A stretch of DNA of 64,000 nucleotides from Bagarius yarrelli (GCA_005784505.1 VCAZ01000121.1:1340001-1404000); one strand, 5' to 3'; shown: positions 33,065-44,916, counted from the stretch's first letter. Notes: generated from the letters alone by a model not told the origin. A program made the numbers and translations.

Positions 33065-33625
33065 CAACTAGAACACAGGACATAATAAATCTTTTAAGTC
33101 CCAGATCCTGTCCAAGTCATTAAGGTTTTGAGGCTGACCTTTCAGATCCACACATTTTTTTATAAGATTAAGGTGTACAGACTGGATGGAACACTCCAGG
33201 ACCTTAATCTGCTTCTTCTTGATCCACTCCTTTGTTTCCTGTGTGTTTTGGGTCACTGTCACTGGAATACCCATCCATGATCTATTTTTAATGCCCTGGC
33301 TGAGAGAAGGAGGTTCTTATCCAAGACTGATGTGCATGTCCCTGTCCATCATCCCTTTGATGCAGTGAAATTGCCCTTTCACTTTAGCAGCAAAACATCC
33401 CCAAAGCATAACATCTTGACCTCCATGTTTGATGATGGAAAATGGTGTTCATGGGGTCATAGGCAGGTTGAGTCAATGCCCATTTTGAGTTTTGAGCATA
33501 ACACTTTCACCCAGTTCTCCTCTGGATCATGCATTGGTAAACTTCAGGATTTCAGCCCCTCACAGTGAGCAAACAGACAAACTCAGCAGGGGATCAAATT
33601 ATTTTTTCTCTTACTTTATATTGAT
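33065..33625 (-). mobile_element. Tc1-like transposon relic
   Basis: The minus strand begins near an end motif TTTGATCCCCTGCTGAG (33605-33580). It then reads remnants of a Tc1 transposase: the region for DPKH (here broken to QNTQ), EWIKKKQIKVLE and PQNLNDLDRI. The catalytic stretch is mutated and frame-broken and the opposite end was not found, so it is inactive. Confidence 0.75.
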
Positions 33626-33772
33626 AGTCTAGTTAATTTATATTTTCTTCCTCTAAACCCATTCACATTGGTAAAGTTATGGATTCTCTTAACATATTTA
33701 TGGCAATGACACTCAGCTGGTCTTTTCCTTTTTCCTCCCTCTGCCCGGAACCCAGCATGCCGGGCAGAATTA

Positions 33773-34110
33773 TCAAGTTCAAGCTTTATTGTCATTTCAA
33801 CCATATATAGCAGACACAGTATACAGTGAAATGAAACAACGTTTCTCCAGGACCTCATGGAGCTACAGAAGACAACTCAGAATTACACAAAACAACAAAC
33901 AACGAGAAGCCACATTAACAAAACAACACAGAGCTAAAGACAGTGCAAGACAGACAGTGCAAATAAATCAGTACAAACATTAAACCAGACTCTACAGAAC
34001 AAAAACAGGGCGCCGTACAGAACGTTAAATTAAACAGCGCCGACCAGATTATAAAATGTGCAAATAGAAATGTGCAAGTAAAAAGCAACGGGTTAATGTG
34101 CAAACTGCAT
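33773..34110 (-). repeat. Dispersed fish repeat, unclassified
   Basis: TCAAGCTTTATTGTCATTTC and ACAGTGAAATGAAACAACGT (plus strand) are a familiar teleost repeat start; the remainder is rich in AACA/GTGCAA words. Confidence 0.45.
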
Positions 34111-34127
34111 TTAATTATTATCATGGA

Positions 34128-34285
34128 TAACAGCTCATCTGCTGAAACTTAATCTCAGCAAAATAAAACTGCTTTTCATCCCAGCTGATTCGTCTCTGTT
34201 CCAGAACTTCCCATCAATGTCAGAACAGCAGAATCATTCACTCTTTTTATTTTTTGAGTTGTTACAATTTGTTTCGTGATCTAAC
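34128..34285 (+). mobile_element. LINE reverse transcriptase fragment
   Basis: Reads LLKLNLSKIKLLFIPADSS, similar to the KLNxSKTELL segment of L2-type LINEs, then diverges. Its end matches 31583-31662. Confidence 0.5.
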
Positions 34286-34289
34286 ATAC

Positions 34290-34379
34290 CAGTATTGGGC
34301 GAAGCCCACCCAAATGTATGTCTTGCCCACCCATTAAGACATTAATTAAGAGAGAAACTGGTTTTAAACACTTTAATTT
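34290..34379 (+). mobile_element. Possible end of a hAT relic
   Basis: CAGTATTGGGCGAAGCCCAC; a similar GCGAAGCCCCCAAAT occurs near 9906. The body continues after the nested LINE, to about 35460. Confidence 0.35.
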
Positions 34380-34389
34380 CATGCTTATC

Positions 34390-34987
34390 GATGGATGGAG
34401 GAACGTGTCAGGAGTGAAGTGTGGAAGGAGAATATCACCTAGAATTTAGGGGAAGATGTACAGGTGAGAAAGCTATGATGTATGGTTTAGAGACAGTGGT
34501 GAGACCAGCTATGATGTATGGTTTAGAGACAGTGGTGAGACCAGCTATGATGTATGGTTTAGAGACAGTGGTGAGACCAGATATGATGTATGGTTTAGAG
34601 ACAGTGGCGCTGATGAAGAGAAGGTAGCAGAGATGAAGATGTTGAGGTTTTCTTTGGGAGTGACGAGGTTGGACAGGATTAGGAACGAGTTCATCAGGGG
34701 GACGGCTCATGTTAGATGTTTTGGGGAGAAAGTCAGAGAAGACAGATTGAGATGGTTTGGACATGTACAGAGGAGGGATAGTGAATATATCGGTAGGAGG
34801 ATGTTATAAATGACACTACCAGGCAGAAGGTAAAGAGAAAGACCAAAGAGGAGGTATATGGATGATAAACGAGGACATGAAGTTAGTGGGTGTGAGTGAA
34901 AGAATGTAGAGAATAGGGGTAGATGGAGACAGATGATTCACTGCGGAGACCCCTAAAAGGGAACAGACGAAAGGAGAAGAAGACTTC
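34390..34987 (+). mobile_element. RTE-like LINE 3' end with 10-bp target duplication
   Basis: Encodes an MMYGLETV box, MKMLRFSLGVTRLDRIRNEF, EDRLRWFGHVQRRDSEYIGR and LPGRR, the RTE/BovB C-terminal pattern. CATGCTTATC occurs at 34380-34389 and again at 34988-34997, a clean target-site duplication. A 36-bp segment is tandemly repeated near its start. Confidence 0.82.
34467..34608 (+). repeat. 36-bp tandem repeat inside the RTE-like LINE
   Basis: Four copies of GCTATGATGTATGGTTTAGA followed by GACAGTGGTGAGACCA. In frame it is a 12-residue repeat (AMMYGLETVVRP), an amplified piece of the LINE ORF. Confidence 0.93.
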
Positions 34988-35139
34988 CATGCTTATCACA
35001 TATTTTACCACAGTAAAATTACTTCAGTCTGTGATTTTATAACAAATTCTTACATTTTGACGGTCTTTTGTCAACTAATTAAAGTTTGTTTTATTTATTT
35101 GTGATTAATCATTTATTAAAACCACTGCTGCTTCTGCCT

Positions 35140-35465
35140 AAACCAGAGGACACAATGTTAACATTACTTCTATTGTACCCTCTCTCTCCAAGCACTGCTA
35201 TTCCTATGTCACCGACAAATGCCCCACAGCTGACTGATCTCTCAGCTGTTTCAGCCCCAGTTCACCCGGTTAACCATTTGAGTAACAGCGTACCATTTTA
35301 GCCGATGTTAGCTAACCATCCAAAGTGCCAATCTCGGTCATTCAATCCCGCATGGTACCTGCACACGACCACGGCTGAAGTGCTCGGTTCTGCAGGATGC
35401 ATGATTCCAGGTGTTGTAAAATGTGCCTCCACTAACGGGAGGGATGTTTTTTTTGTTTCTTTTCT
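35140..35465 (+). pseudogene. hAT transposase N-terminal relic (zf-TTF-like)
   Basis: RSFNPAWY at about 35338-35361, followed in another frame by RLKCSVLQDA, resembles the RSFNxxWY...WLEYS...DAxFC motif of zf-TTF hAT transposases. The Cys pattern is degraded and frames shift, so this is a dead fragment. Confidence 0.5.
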
Positions 35466-35859
35466 TTCTGATTTTTTCGATTATTAAAAATGAGAAAAAC
35501 AGGAGAAAACTTGTGTAAATGTTAAGATTTTTTTTTCACAAAAATTATATAATATAGGATTAATCATTTAATTTAGTTTTAGTCACTTTTAGTTTGATTT
35601 TGAAGCCTCAATTACAATGTTTTTAATTTGATAACTGGTCTAATAATAGATAAATTTATAGCATGCCACAGTAAAATATAGCTAAAGGTTTTAAGTTAAA
35701 GATTTTTTTTCTTATTTTCACTTTTTTTCAGTATGAGTTTGCATATGATTTTGCCTAATATATAACACTAAATATATATTATATTTACATTATACAGTGT
35801 ATTATAATATTAAAGGTATGTTTGTTCTGCTGGTTAAAATCTCTTCACATCCCGATAGC
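35466..35859. other. Unclassified AT-rich stretch
   Basis: Nothing recognised. Confidence 0.4.
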
Positions 35860-36030
35860 ATTTACATTTATGGCATTTGACTTACATTTATTTTCATTAT
35901 ACAACTGAGCAATTGATGGTTAAGAGCCTTGCTCAGGGGCCCAACAGTGGTAACTTGGTAGTTCTGGGAATTGAACCCTTTTCTTCCAATTAGCAGCCCA
36001 ACACTTTAACCACTGCGCTACCACTTCCCT
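35860..36030 (-). mobile_element. tRNA-derived SINE
   Basis: Plus-strand view: GCCTTGCTCAGGGGCCCAAC, AACCACTGCGCTACCACTTC. Confidence 0.8.
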
Positions 36031-36039
36031 CTGATTCAT

Positions 36040-36225
36040 ATCTGATTCATATCTGATTCATTTCCACATATGAATGAGGACTGAAACCGATCTGAAAATA
36101 TCAGAATCCATGTGCCTTTTTTCCTGAATACACGATCGTAGGTCAAATCCCATCTGTACCACATTGAAGGGAAAAAATCGGAATTGGGTCACGATACATG
36201 GGGTGTGAATGCGGTCCATGAATCA
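36040..36225 (+). mobile_element. Right-end fragment of the 23742-24848 family
   Basis: CATGTGCCTTTTTTCCTGAA, CACGATCGTAGGTCAAAT and GGGTGTGAATGCGGTCC. Confidence 0.55.
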
Positions 36226-37464
36226 GGGCTCTGTGCAGTGCTGTTATTTTATCTTTTTCTCACTCTTTCGCAATTTTCAATTTTATGTACTTTATTGGTA
36301 CAAGTGTGGGATTGTACGATATTGCCAAAGCATCACAAAAAGAAAGGAAACAATATTTTTTGAAGAAGATCTCTCTCTCTATGTCTTTCTCTCTCTTTTG
36401 CTCTCTCTTAATCTGATCTTTATGTTATTAAACTCTTTATCTCCGAGCTGTGTTTCCTCTCTCTGAAGAGTCCTCCTCTGTCCATTACATGACATTTACC
36501 TTTCTATGATTAATAAATATATTACGATCCTGCGTCTAAGTCAGGACTTGAAATCTGAAATGACTCAAGTTTCCATCGCGGATCGCCGCCAGCTTTAATT
36601 ACACAACATCTGGTTAAGAAAAAAACAATGTAATACATAAAATATTTAAAGCAGCATGTAATTCAACTGGTTTTAAAGATGACATGTTAGGTAACCATAC
36701 TATTAGGGCAGGTTGACGTTTGTTACAATACACACACACATGCATAGCTGGCTGGATGGTTAACAATTATCTCTGCTGATATTTACATTAAATGTTTATT
36801 TGTCACATAAAGAATCATACGGGGTGCCTCCCACCTTTCTCTCTCTATGTCCCCAATTTCATCTCCTGTCCTGTCAATAAAGGCAAAAAATATCTAAAAT
36901 AAACGTGATCTTGCTTGCTAACTGCTGGAAATCATCCGCTGCTGTGCAAAGCAAAAAGGTCGTCTGTCTTATCTATTTTCTTGTTCTGCACTAATGTCTT
37001 CTGTCCCTGTAGCCTCTGGCCTTTTCTCCGACGGAAACCTGGAGTCCTGATGTATAAATCAGACATAGAGATGTTAATCAGCTTTAAGGAGGATCGCCTG
37101 CTCCTGTCACAATCGATGTCATGGAAGATCATCAAGTTCAGCATGTGACTCCGATCAGCACCAGCGGAAAGAGGCGTCTGTTTCAGATGACATTTTTATC
37201 AGACTGGGAGCTACTTATCATCCACAATTTAATAATGATTCCTGGTTAAATAAAAATAATTATGTTGTGTATATTTTTTTAAATTCAGACTAAAGATCTT
37301 TTGAAAAAGGTGGTTATGCGAGTGATGGGTGAGTGAACATGTGATTGAGTTTACATGTGAGCTTAAAAAGACAAATAAAATATAATAAATATCCTCATCA
37401 AATCATGTGAAAATAATAATGATTTAATATTCAGTAATAATAATGCACATAAAATATATGTAAT
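36226..37464. other. Unclassified stretch
   Basis: No recognised gene. 36905-37180 is less AT-biased and carries overlapping open frames on both strands without known domains. Confidence 0.4.
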
Positions 37465-37765
37465 TTATATGTAAGAATCACCTATTAAAGTAAACGAATC
37501 ATGTGTAAGAATTACTCATGAAAGTTAATGAATCATGTTTAAAAATCACTCATTAAAGTTAATGAATCATATGTAAAAATCAGTCATTAATGTAAGTGAA
37601 TCAGATGTAAGAATCACTCGTTAATGTAAATGAATTATATGTAAAAATTACTCAATAATGTAAATGAATCATAAGTAAGAATTACTCATTAATGTAAACG
37701 AATATTATATAAAAATCACTCATTCATGTAAATGAATCATATGTAAAAATATTCTGTTAAAATGA
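37465..37765 (+). repeat. 34-bp AT-rich minisatellite
   Basis: About eight degenerate units of AATCATATGTAAAAATCACT plus CATTAATGTAAATG. Confidence 0.88.
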
Positions 37766-38027
37766 ATCGTTTGAAAAAATTCTATATCACCTGTTAAACT
37801 GAGGGCATTGTGTGTAAAAATCAGGTTTGAGCTAAACTTAGCCTAACTGTCTGGAGTTTCATACACCGTCGTCAAAAAGATTTCCAATAAATTAACACAA
37901 TTCTGCAGGAAGTGATGAGGAAGTAAGAGGTGAGGTTTAAGATGTTTATTTAAATCAATACTCCGATTCTGAACCCGTGATTTGAAGGCCCCAGGCTACA
38001 ACTGAGCAGTCTCCATAATACTACTAT

Positions 38028-38178
38028 ATTTGTTTAGCACTTTTAACAATGAGCATTGTCTCGAAGTCGCTTTACACAATCAAAGATATTATAAGAAAAA
38101 ACTCCTTAAGATAGAAATAGGAAGAAACCTTGAGAGGAATCAGACTTAGAGAACCCTTCCTCATCCTCAGTATTCCCA
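38028..38178 (-). mobile_element. LINE/SINE-like 3' tail fragment
   Basis: Plus-strand view: TTGTCTCGAAGTCGCTTTAC and GGAAGAAACCTTGAGAGGAA. Confidence 0.6.
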
Positions 38179-38450
38179 ATCACGGGTCAACTATCCTGCC
38201 ATCAATTAATAAATCATTATCAATATTCCCACTGAACAATTACTAATCAGCATTTTTTACAATAACCAATCCTTGATCAACAATGTTCCCAACATTGTTT
38301 AACAGTTACCAGAACAACCAATCACTGATCATCAGCCATCCCAGCAACCAATCTTTGATTAGCATTATTTCTAGTTACTTTAGTTTCAATAGTATACCAA
38401 CAGCCAATATTCCCAGTGACCAATCACTGATCTACTTTAATGTTTTTGAT
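38179..38450 (+). repeat. Degenerate ACCAATCACTGATCA words
   Basis: Recurring CCAATC(A/T)(C/T)TGAT with irregular spacing; the same words recur at 62860-63090. Confidence 0.5.
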
Positions 38451-38730
38451 GATGTGTACAAAAGTCATTAAAGTTTACTACTTTTATACCCAAAGTATTC
38501 TACTAACTGTTGATTAAACAGACCAGTAGAACATAACTAGTACACTAACTAGTTTGTAAAAAATTATTTGTATAAAATTTACATTTATAACGTAGAATGT
38601 GTTTATAAATATATATATAAAATTATTCTCTTTAACTTGACCTAATTCATAACAGTCTTGAGGTGCCAATACTTTTGAGTGAATTAAGTTTAACCAGTTT
38701 GTGTGTAGTGGGAAGAAACCAAAGCTTTAT

Positions 38731-38920
38731 TGGTAGCTTAGTGGTTAAAGTGTTGGACTGCTAATTGTAAGATTGGGGTTTGATTCCCAGCACCATCAAG
38801 CTGGTCATCGCTGGGCCCTTAAGTAAGGCCCTTAACTCCTAATTGCTCAGTAGTATAAATAAGATAAATGTAAGTCGCTCTGGATAAAAACGTCTGCCAA
38901 ACGCTGTAAATGTAAATGTA
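38731..38920 (+). mobile_element. tRNA-derived SINE, well preserved
   Basis: GGTAGCTTAGTGGTTAAAGT head, GTTTGATTCCCAGCACC box B, TAAGTCGCTCTGGATAAAAA and the CGCTGTAAATGTAAATGTA end. Confidence 0.85.
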
Positions 38921-39756
38921 ATTAACACCTGAATCTGAATATAGATTATAACAAGAAACATGCTAATAACAGGCATGGTTATATTTTAGCACCGATACTC
39001 ATTTTAGATCATCGTTACCAGCTGTTTAATGCACAAGAGGGCAGATTTGTGATGTTTAGCAACGAGAATCAGATCCAGCAATGTTTAATGGTACAGTTTG
39101 TACAGGAACCTTAAGTCAGGTCACCCGTTTCTCATGCTAGCACTTGAACGGAAATGCCAATGGAGTCCAATGAGAATAAAAGATTTAACAAGATTTGTAC
39201 ATTCTTGGCTTTTCTTTCTGTATCTTTGGCATGTTTATGAGGCATCTGGTGTTTCCTTATATGCTGTTCTCGAGTTCAGTTGGTACTTGGTACTAACGTG
39301 CTTTCATTAAGATTCCCTCTCTTTTTTTCTCTCTCTCTCTCTTTTTGTTTTACTCACATTGATCATTTCAATTGCAGAGCATTTAAACCACTTATACCAT
39401 CACACCCCGGTTTCCACCTCAGCTTTGGACAGGAATTTGTACAGTGGAGGAGTTAAAGATTATAACTGTTAAACAGTTCTACATCTGCACTTAAACATGT
39501 TGTTCCAGTCTTTTGTTATCAAACCGCTTAAATGGATGCTGTAAAGATCCTACAAAAGCTTTGGAGAGAAAGTCTGCCATTTGTAATGAAAATACAAATA
39601 TCATTCTTATTTTAAAAAATAAAATAAAATTACCCAAATTTATCAAAATAAAAATAAAGAACAGCAAACTGAACAAGCTGTGGAATTGTGAAAGTCTCAC
39701 TATGATCAATCATAAGTGTCTTATGAACTTTGTTACAGCAATTATCTTTGTCAAGT
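38921..39756. other. Unclassified stretch
   Basis: Nothing recognised apart from a short CT run near 39327. Confidence 0.4.
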
Positions 39757-39952
39757 GGTAGTAGTGGCTCAGGTGTGGGGCTGGTGTTCGGAAGGTCATG
39801 GGTTCAATTCAGTTTTATCGGTTTGATTTTCCTTATACTGGTTAAGGAGCCTGACTGCTGATCAGAAGACTGTAGGTTCAAATCTCTTCACCAACAATCT
39901 GCCAGGCTTCTCGCTCTGGATAAGGGCGTCGCTCAAATGCTAGAAATGTAAA
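39757..39952 (+). mobile_element. Two fused or rearranged tRNA-derived SINE pieces
   Basis: Two heads (GTAGTGGCTCAGGTGTGGGG and GGTTAAGGAGCCTGACTGCT) share one tail (GGATAAGGGCGTCGCTC). Confidence 0.6.
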
Positions 39953-40094
39953 TATCTTAGATATTTGAAGCACTGCCCCGCCAGCCCACTAAAGGGCAAC
40001 CAATCAAATGGACTACTTCTTTGGTAGTTTTATGGTGTTCTGTTTGTCATCAATCTCGGCCATGTTGGAGACGCTCAGATGCCGAGTCAAGGCA

Positions 40095-40275
40095 TCTTTA
40101 TTTCTATAATGATTTTAACAATAGAATTTGGGTCAAGCAGAATTGAATAGTAGAATATTGTGTTAATACAAGAACAATAATAAACACTCACTAAAACACT
40201 CAGTTCAGTTTAACACTCCCCAATTAAGCAGGTCAGAGGCGACAGCAACAAGAAACCGAAACTTTGTACAGAGAA
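40095..40275 (-). mobile_element. LINE/SINE-like 3' tail fragment
   Basis: Reverse complement matches 20100-20240 (AGTGTTTTAGTGAGTGTTTA). Confidence 0.6.
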
Positions 40276-40282
40276 CTCTCTA

Positions 40283-40427
40283 GTTACATTTACGGCATTT
40301 AGCAGAGGATCTTATTCAGAGCGAGTTACATTTATCTCTTTTATACAACTGAGCAATTGTGGGTTGAGTAGTCCGGTTGGTCAAGTTGGTAGTCCAACAC
40401 CTTAACCATGAGCCATCACTTCCCACT
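40283..40427 (-). mobile_element. tRNA-derived SINE, partly deleted
   Basis: Plus-strand view: TTACGGCATTTAGCAGAGGA, CTTTTATACAACTGAGC, CATCACTTCCCA. Confidence 0.7.
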
Positions 40428-40639
40428 CTAGTTCCTGTGGTCTTGTCTGGATAGCCATCTAGGAGACACGGTTTTTACTGGGGATCTGTCTTTGGGGCTC
40501 ATCTAGTTGTTCTGGATTCCACTAAAATTAAGGGCGGCGTATGTAAAGAAACTTTAAGAAATAATGCCTTTTTACCAGAAACATTGATTAAAAGTCGATA
40601 CAATTACAAAATATTAGTAATTTTCCTAACAAGAAAAGG

Positions 40640-41240
40640 ATTTTATTTACAGAGCCCTCTCCACTACAGAGTAGAGCAAAGAACTTTACAACATTGCAAT
40701 AACACAAAGCTACTAACAAAATAAAGTACCAACATTTAAAAAAAATTAAAACAATGAACATCATCTAAAAATCAACAATTAAACGACAGAGAAAACAATT
40801 AAGTTTTTAATGAAGATTTAAAAAGGTCAACTGAAGGTGCAGATCTTGGACCAGCAACCAAAAACGAGTGCAGTAAGCAGATCTTTGAGGTCTACCAGAG
40901 AATCAGGTCTGTAATATAATCTGGGGACAGCTTAAAGACCTATAGAAACATTTTATACTGAATCTGGAAGTCAGTGCAGCTTTTTGTCCTCCATTTTCTT
41001 TGTGCTAGTAAGACTTTATCCTGGACCAATTGCAATTTTCCTACTATAATTTTGACAAAATTGAAGTGAAAATAAAGTGATCTCAACTTTGGCGCATTAC
41101 AATAGTCCAAATTTCATGAGATAAAAAAATGAATCATTATCTCAAGAGTAGCAGCCGACAGAAAAGTTTTAACTTTTGCGATAGAAGGAACTTTTCACCA
41201 AACATTTAATCTGATGATCAAATCTAAGATTTTAGTTTTG
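40640..41240 (-). mobile_element. Probable LINE 3' region, unclassified
   Basis: The GGACCAGCAACCAAAAACGA and GGTCTACCAGAGAATCAGG segments resemble a widespread fish LINE tail. No translated motif confirmed. Confidence 0.4.
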
Positions 41241-41317
41241 CTGCATCATAGTTCCTGTTTCTCCAACAAACATGGCCGCCAAGGAGTCTGACTGTCAGGA
41301 ACAAGACTTAAATCACA

Positions 41318-41653
41318 TTCATTCATTCATTTATCTTCTATACCGGCTTATTTCCTAATTCAGGGTAACAGGGGTCTGCTGAGGTCTATCCCAATCGTCT
41401 CTGAAGGGGTAAAGGACAAGAGGGGGACACCCTGGACAGGTCACCAGTCCATCACAGCACCACACACACTCACTTCTGTGGGCAATTTAGAATTACCAAT
41501 CAATCAAACATACATGTTTTTGGACTGTAGGAGGAAACCGGAGAACCCAGAGTAAACCCACACAAACACAGGGAGAACCTGCCCGGGAATCGAACCCGGA
41601 ACCTTATTGTTGTGAGGTAACATTGTTGACCACTTAGCCACTGTGCTGCCCCT
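41318..41653 (-). mobile_element. Mermaid-like SINE, near full length
   Basis: From TCTATACCGGCTTATTTCC to TTAGCCACTGTGCTGCCCC on the plus strand. Confidence 0.85.
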
Positions 41654-42035
41654 CTTAAAACACACAAAATAATTATAATAAAAAAATTCAACCTAGGAAG
41701 AGTTCTTTTAACCGGAACATGGTTGCCCTCTAGTGGTCAGTCAGGGAAGTGTCTCACGTATCCATGACAACCAAACAAAAATTTCAGTTGTTTGTATGCA
41801 GCGTGATAAATGTAGTCTATTGTGGTTGGAAGCAATTCACTGATATGGTGATGAGAAACAACACACACTCAAACTCACCCTATAAACGCAGATCAAACAG
41901 ACAGTCAGGTTGTGTCTCTGGAGTTCCTCCGAGCGAGTGTGTTTTCTATCCAGCAGAAATGACTTGTTAAACCCTTCAGGCCGTGTCACACATCTTGACT
42001 CTCACACTGAGAGTCTCTCTATTTCTTCTCTCTTA

Positions 42036-42038
<3 letters not shown>

Positions 42039-42067
<29 letters not shown>
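42039..42067 (+). repeat. (CT)n microsatellite
   Basis: Clean CT run in a CT-rich patch (42013-42120); an (ACA)n run follows at 42219-42236. Confidence 0.92.
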
Positions 42068-42072
<5 letters not shown>

Positions 42073-42329
42073 ACACACAAACACTCTTTCATTTTCCCTG
42101 TTACTATCTTTCTGTTTCCACTCTGTGTGATTCGATATAAGTGAATCCGTATTCATCTGGGTTAACTGAACCGATTCCATCTCTTTGTTTATCTGGTCCT
42201 CAGACTTCTTGTTGCTAACAACAACAACAACAACACGGATAATTACAAAGTGCAAATTGCGCTATTCCGTTTTTTCTTTCACATGGAGACCCATGCTAGC
42301 AAGCGTGACAAGTATGAACTATTCCCAGA

Positions 42330-42480
42330 TGTGGGTACTAACGAGTTACATTTACTTAAGTAACTTTTACTTTTAGAGTAGATTTAATGATTTGTACTTT
42401 TACTGTTACTCAAATACATTTTACTAAAAAAACGTAACTTTCACTTCGCTATGTTTGGTGGCGTTCCTCCGTTACTGATA
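42330..42480 (+). mobile_element. hAT-like dispersed repeat fragment
   Basis: GAGTTACATTTACTTAAGTA and TTGTACTTTTACTGTTACTC; relative of 9545-9690. Confidence 0.5.
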
Positions 42481-42601
42481 AACAGTAATAATTATGAGAT
42501 TTTTTCAATAATTTGTTTATATGTACTTCTCACAAGTCTCATGAGACTATGGAAAAGCTGCTTCCGCTTATGATTAGCACTTTTTTAGAGTTTAATTGGA
42601 A

Positions 42602-42797
42602 GATCTCTGAAAGGGAGAAAGGCAGAGGGGGACACCCTGGACAGGTCACCAGTCTATCACAGGGCCACACACACACTCACACTCACTCCTATAGACAATT
42701 TAGATTCACCAATCAATCTAACATACATGTTTTTGGACTGTGGGAGGAAACCGGAGAACCCGGAGTAAACCCACGCAAGCACTGGGAGAACATGCAA
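42602..42797 (-). mobile_element. Mermaid-like SINE, internal part
   Basis: Plus-strand view: CACCCTGGACAGGTCACCAG to GGGAGAACATGCAAA. Confidence 0.8.
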
Positions 42798-42924
42798 AAT
42801 AAATGGTAATTGGTCTGGATAAAGACGTCTGACAAACGCTGGTGTGTGTGTATCCTGATAATAAACATTGACATTATCTTTATTTTATTTGTATAAGAAT
42901 TTAGTTTTAGTCTTATTGCACAGA

Positions 42925-42975
42925 GTTTACATGTTCTCCCTGTGCTTGTGTGGGTTTACTTTAGTTTCCTCCATA
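42925..42975 (+). mobile_element. Mermaid-like SINE scrap
   Basis: GTTTACATGTTCTCCCTGTG and GTGTGGGTTTACT. Confidence 0.5.
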
Positions 42976-43270
42976 ATAAATATTTTGAAAGCATGTGTTA
43001 AGCATTTAGCATAATATAATTGAGCAAGTATGTGGATAAAAAGGCCACCAGAACAGATTTACAGTACAAAACAGTTGTTGAAGTGTCACCATCTAGAGGC
43101 TAACCAGCGCTACTACACCATGACACCTCATCTCGTCACTAAACAATGTCTCACAAGCTTCACTAAAGCTAAATGTTTGCTCTGAACTTCATGATGTTAT
43201 ATTTTATGTCTCAGGGATTTACTGTACGAATAACTCCTCCATCAACCGTGTTTATCTCTTCTGGGGTATT

Positions 43271-43272
<2 letters not shown>

Positions 43273-43333
<61 letters not shown>

Positions 43334-43517
43334 GCCTCTCTCGCTCACTTTTCTCTCTATTTATCTCTTTCTCCCTCTCTCCTACTCTCACTCTCTCTCT
43401 CTCTCTCTAGTTATCTCTTTCTCCTTCTCTCTCTCTCCTCTCTTTCACTCTCTCTCTCTTTCACTCTCTCTTTTGCTCTCTCCCTCTGTTTATCTCTCTC
43501 TCGCTCTCTTGCTCACA

Positions 43518-43555
<38 letters not shown>

Positions 43556-43707
43556 AAAAATCTCTCTCTCTTATCTCTCGCTTTAACTTTTATCTTATAA
43601 AAACTCTCTCTCTCTGTCTCTCTCTCTTTATCTCGCTTTACCTCTCTCTCTTTCTCTCTGTCTCTCTCTCTCTGTCTCTCTCTCTCATACACACACACAC
43701 ACACACT
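43273..43707 (+). repeat. Long CT-rich tract with (CT)n cores and (CA)n end
   Basis: Perfect CT at 43273-43330 and 43519-43552, imperfect CT throughout, then CA at 43690-43707. Open frames across it are Ser/Leu-only and not genes. Confidence 0.95.
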
Positions 43708-43992
43708 GTGCTGCCTCGTTGTGTTTGCTCACACAGACAGACAGGTCATAGGGGTCAGGGACTTATATTCACTCTGCAAACACTGATTCATTTTAAGCAG
43801 CACAATGAGAGAGAGCAAAGGATTCTGGGAAAACGACTGCACCGGCTCGTGTCTCTGTAATAAATATCAGGAACATACGGTATGTTTTAACCTGGACAGA
43901 CTTCTGATAAACGAAAGTAGATAACTGCTCTGTTTTCTCTGGATTCTCTAATCTGATTGGTCAGGAGTTGTTTATTATTCGTTCTGAATTAT

Positions 43993-44090
43993 TCAAGGCC
44001 CTCAATTCCCATTTGCTTATTTCTATAAATATAATAAAAATGTAAGTCACTCTGGATAAAAGCGTCTGCCAAATCCTGTAAATGTAAAAA
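43993..44090 (+). mobile_element. tRNA-derived SINE, 3' half
   Basis: GTAAGTCACTCTGGATAAAA, GCGTCTGCCAAATCCTG. Confidence 0.7.
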
Positions 44091-44109
44091 GAGAAATAAA
44101 ACAATAAAC

Positions 44110-44215
44110 AAGTATCGGTTCTGCATATCAAATATCGCTCACATAAACATGCAAATTATTGGGATCGGAATTGGTTAAAAAAGCAATAATCGGCCGATCT
44201 TTATAAGATACAGTA
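44110..44215 (-). mobile_element. hAT-like repeat fragment (CGATATCGG-type)
   Basis: Shares GCATATCAAATATCGCTCAC, inverted, with 51800-51850. Confidence 0.5.
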
Positions 44216-44275
44216 TGTTAGCTGATCTTTGTTCACCCTGGGAGCTTTACTAAATACAGACCTGAAAGCATTCAG

Positions 44276-44466
44276 GGAAAGTGGTGGCTCAGTGGTTAAG
44301 GTGTTGGACTGCTAACAGGAAGATAAGGTTCGATTGCCAGCACCACCAAGCTGCCATTGCTGGGGCCCCTGAGCAAAGCCCTTGACCCCCATTTGCTCAT
44401 TGTATAAAAAGAGATAAACAGACGTGGCTCTGGATGAGGACCAGCCGTGTGAGCTGCAGAAATGAT
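44276..44466 (+). mobile_element. tRNA-derived SINE
   Basis: AGTGGTGGCTCAGTGGTTAA head, GTTCGATTGCCAGCACC box B; the 3' end is diverged. Confidence 0.8.
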
Positions 44467-44583
44467 TTGCCGTATCACAGTCTACTTAAACACAAGCGAT
44501 TGATTTCTGCGGCCAGATGGACGCTCTGCGTAATTCACCGTCTACGTCGATAGTCACTGTAGTGAACTGTAGTGAACCCCCCC

Positions 44584-44702
44584 CACACACACACACACAA
44601 ACACACACACACGTGTGTGAAATGATCAGATTAATATCTCTCGCTCACTCTATCTCACACTCTCGATAATGAGAGATGTATGGAAGAGTTGGTGTGTGTG
44701 TG

Positions 44703-44733
<31 letters not shown>

Positions 44734-44743
44734 CATGCGTGTG
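44584..44743 (+). repeat. (CA)n and (TG)n microsatellites in opposite phase
   Basis: CA runs at 44584-44613 and TG runs at 44691-44743, about 80 bases apart, able to pair as an inverted repeat. Confidence 0.92.
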
Positions 44744-44914
44744 GTTATACAGTTTGGGGAATTGTGAAAATTGGCTCACTCTTTTGTCTTTTCTCATTGT
44801 GTTGAGATGATAATAACGGAAGCAGAAAGCGAAGTTGAAGAAAAGAAGTGTTGTGAAGTTGGAGCTCAGCAGGTGGTTCATCCTGTGGCTGATTTTAACA
44901 ATGGGCTTAGTTAC

Positions 44915-44916
<2 letters not shown>

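Noticed and set aside
34467..34608. CRISPR-like 36-bp repeat
   Set aside because: Four contiguous units without spacers, inside a LINE reading frame.
43173..43586. 137-codon open frame
   Set aside because: Translation of a CT microsatellite (Ser/Leu only).
44276..44345. tRNA gene
   Set aside because: Box A and box B resemble a tRNA, but no cloverleaf closes and the same head is attached to a SINE body in many copies.
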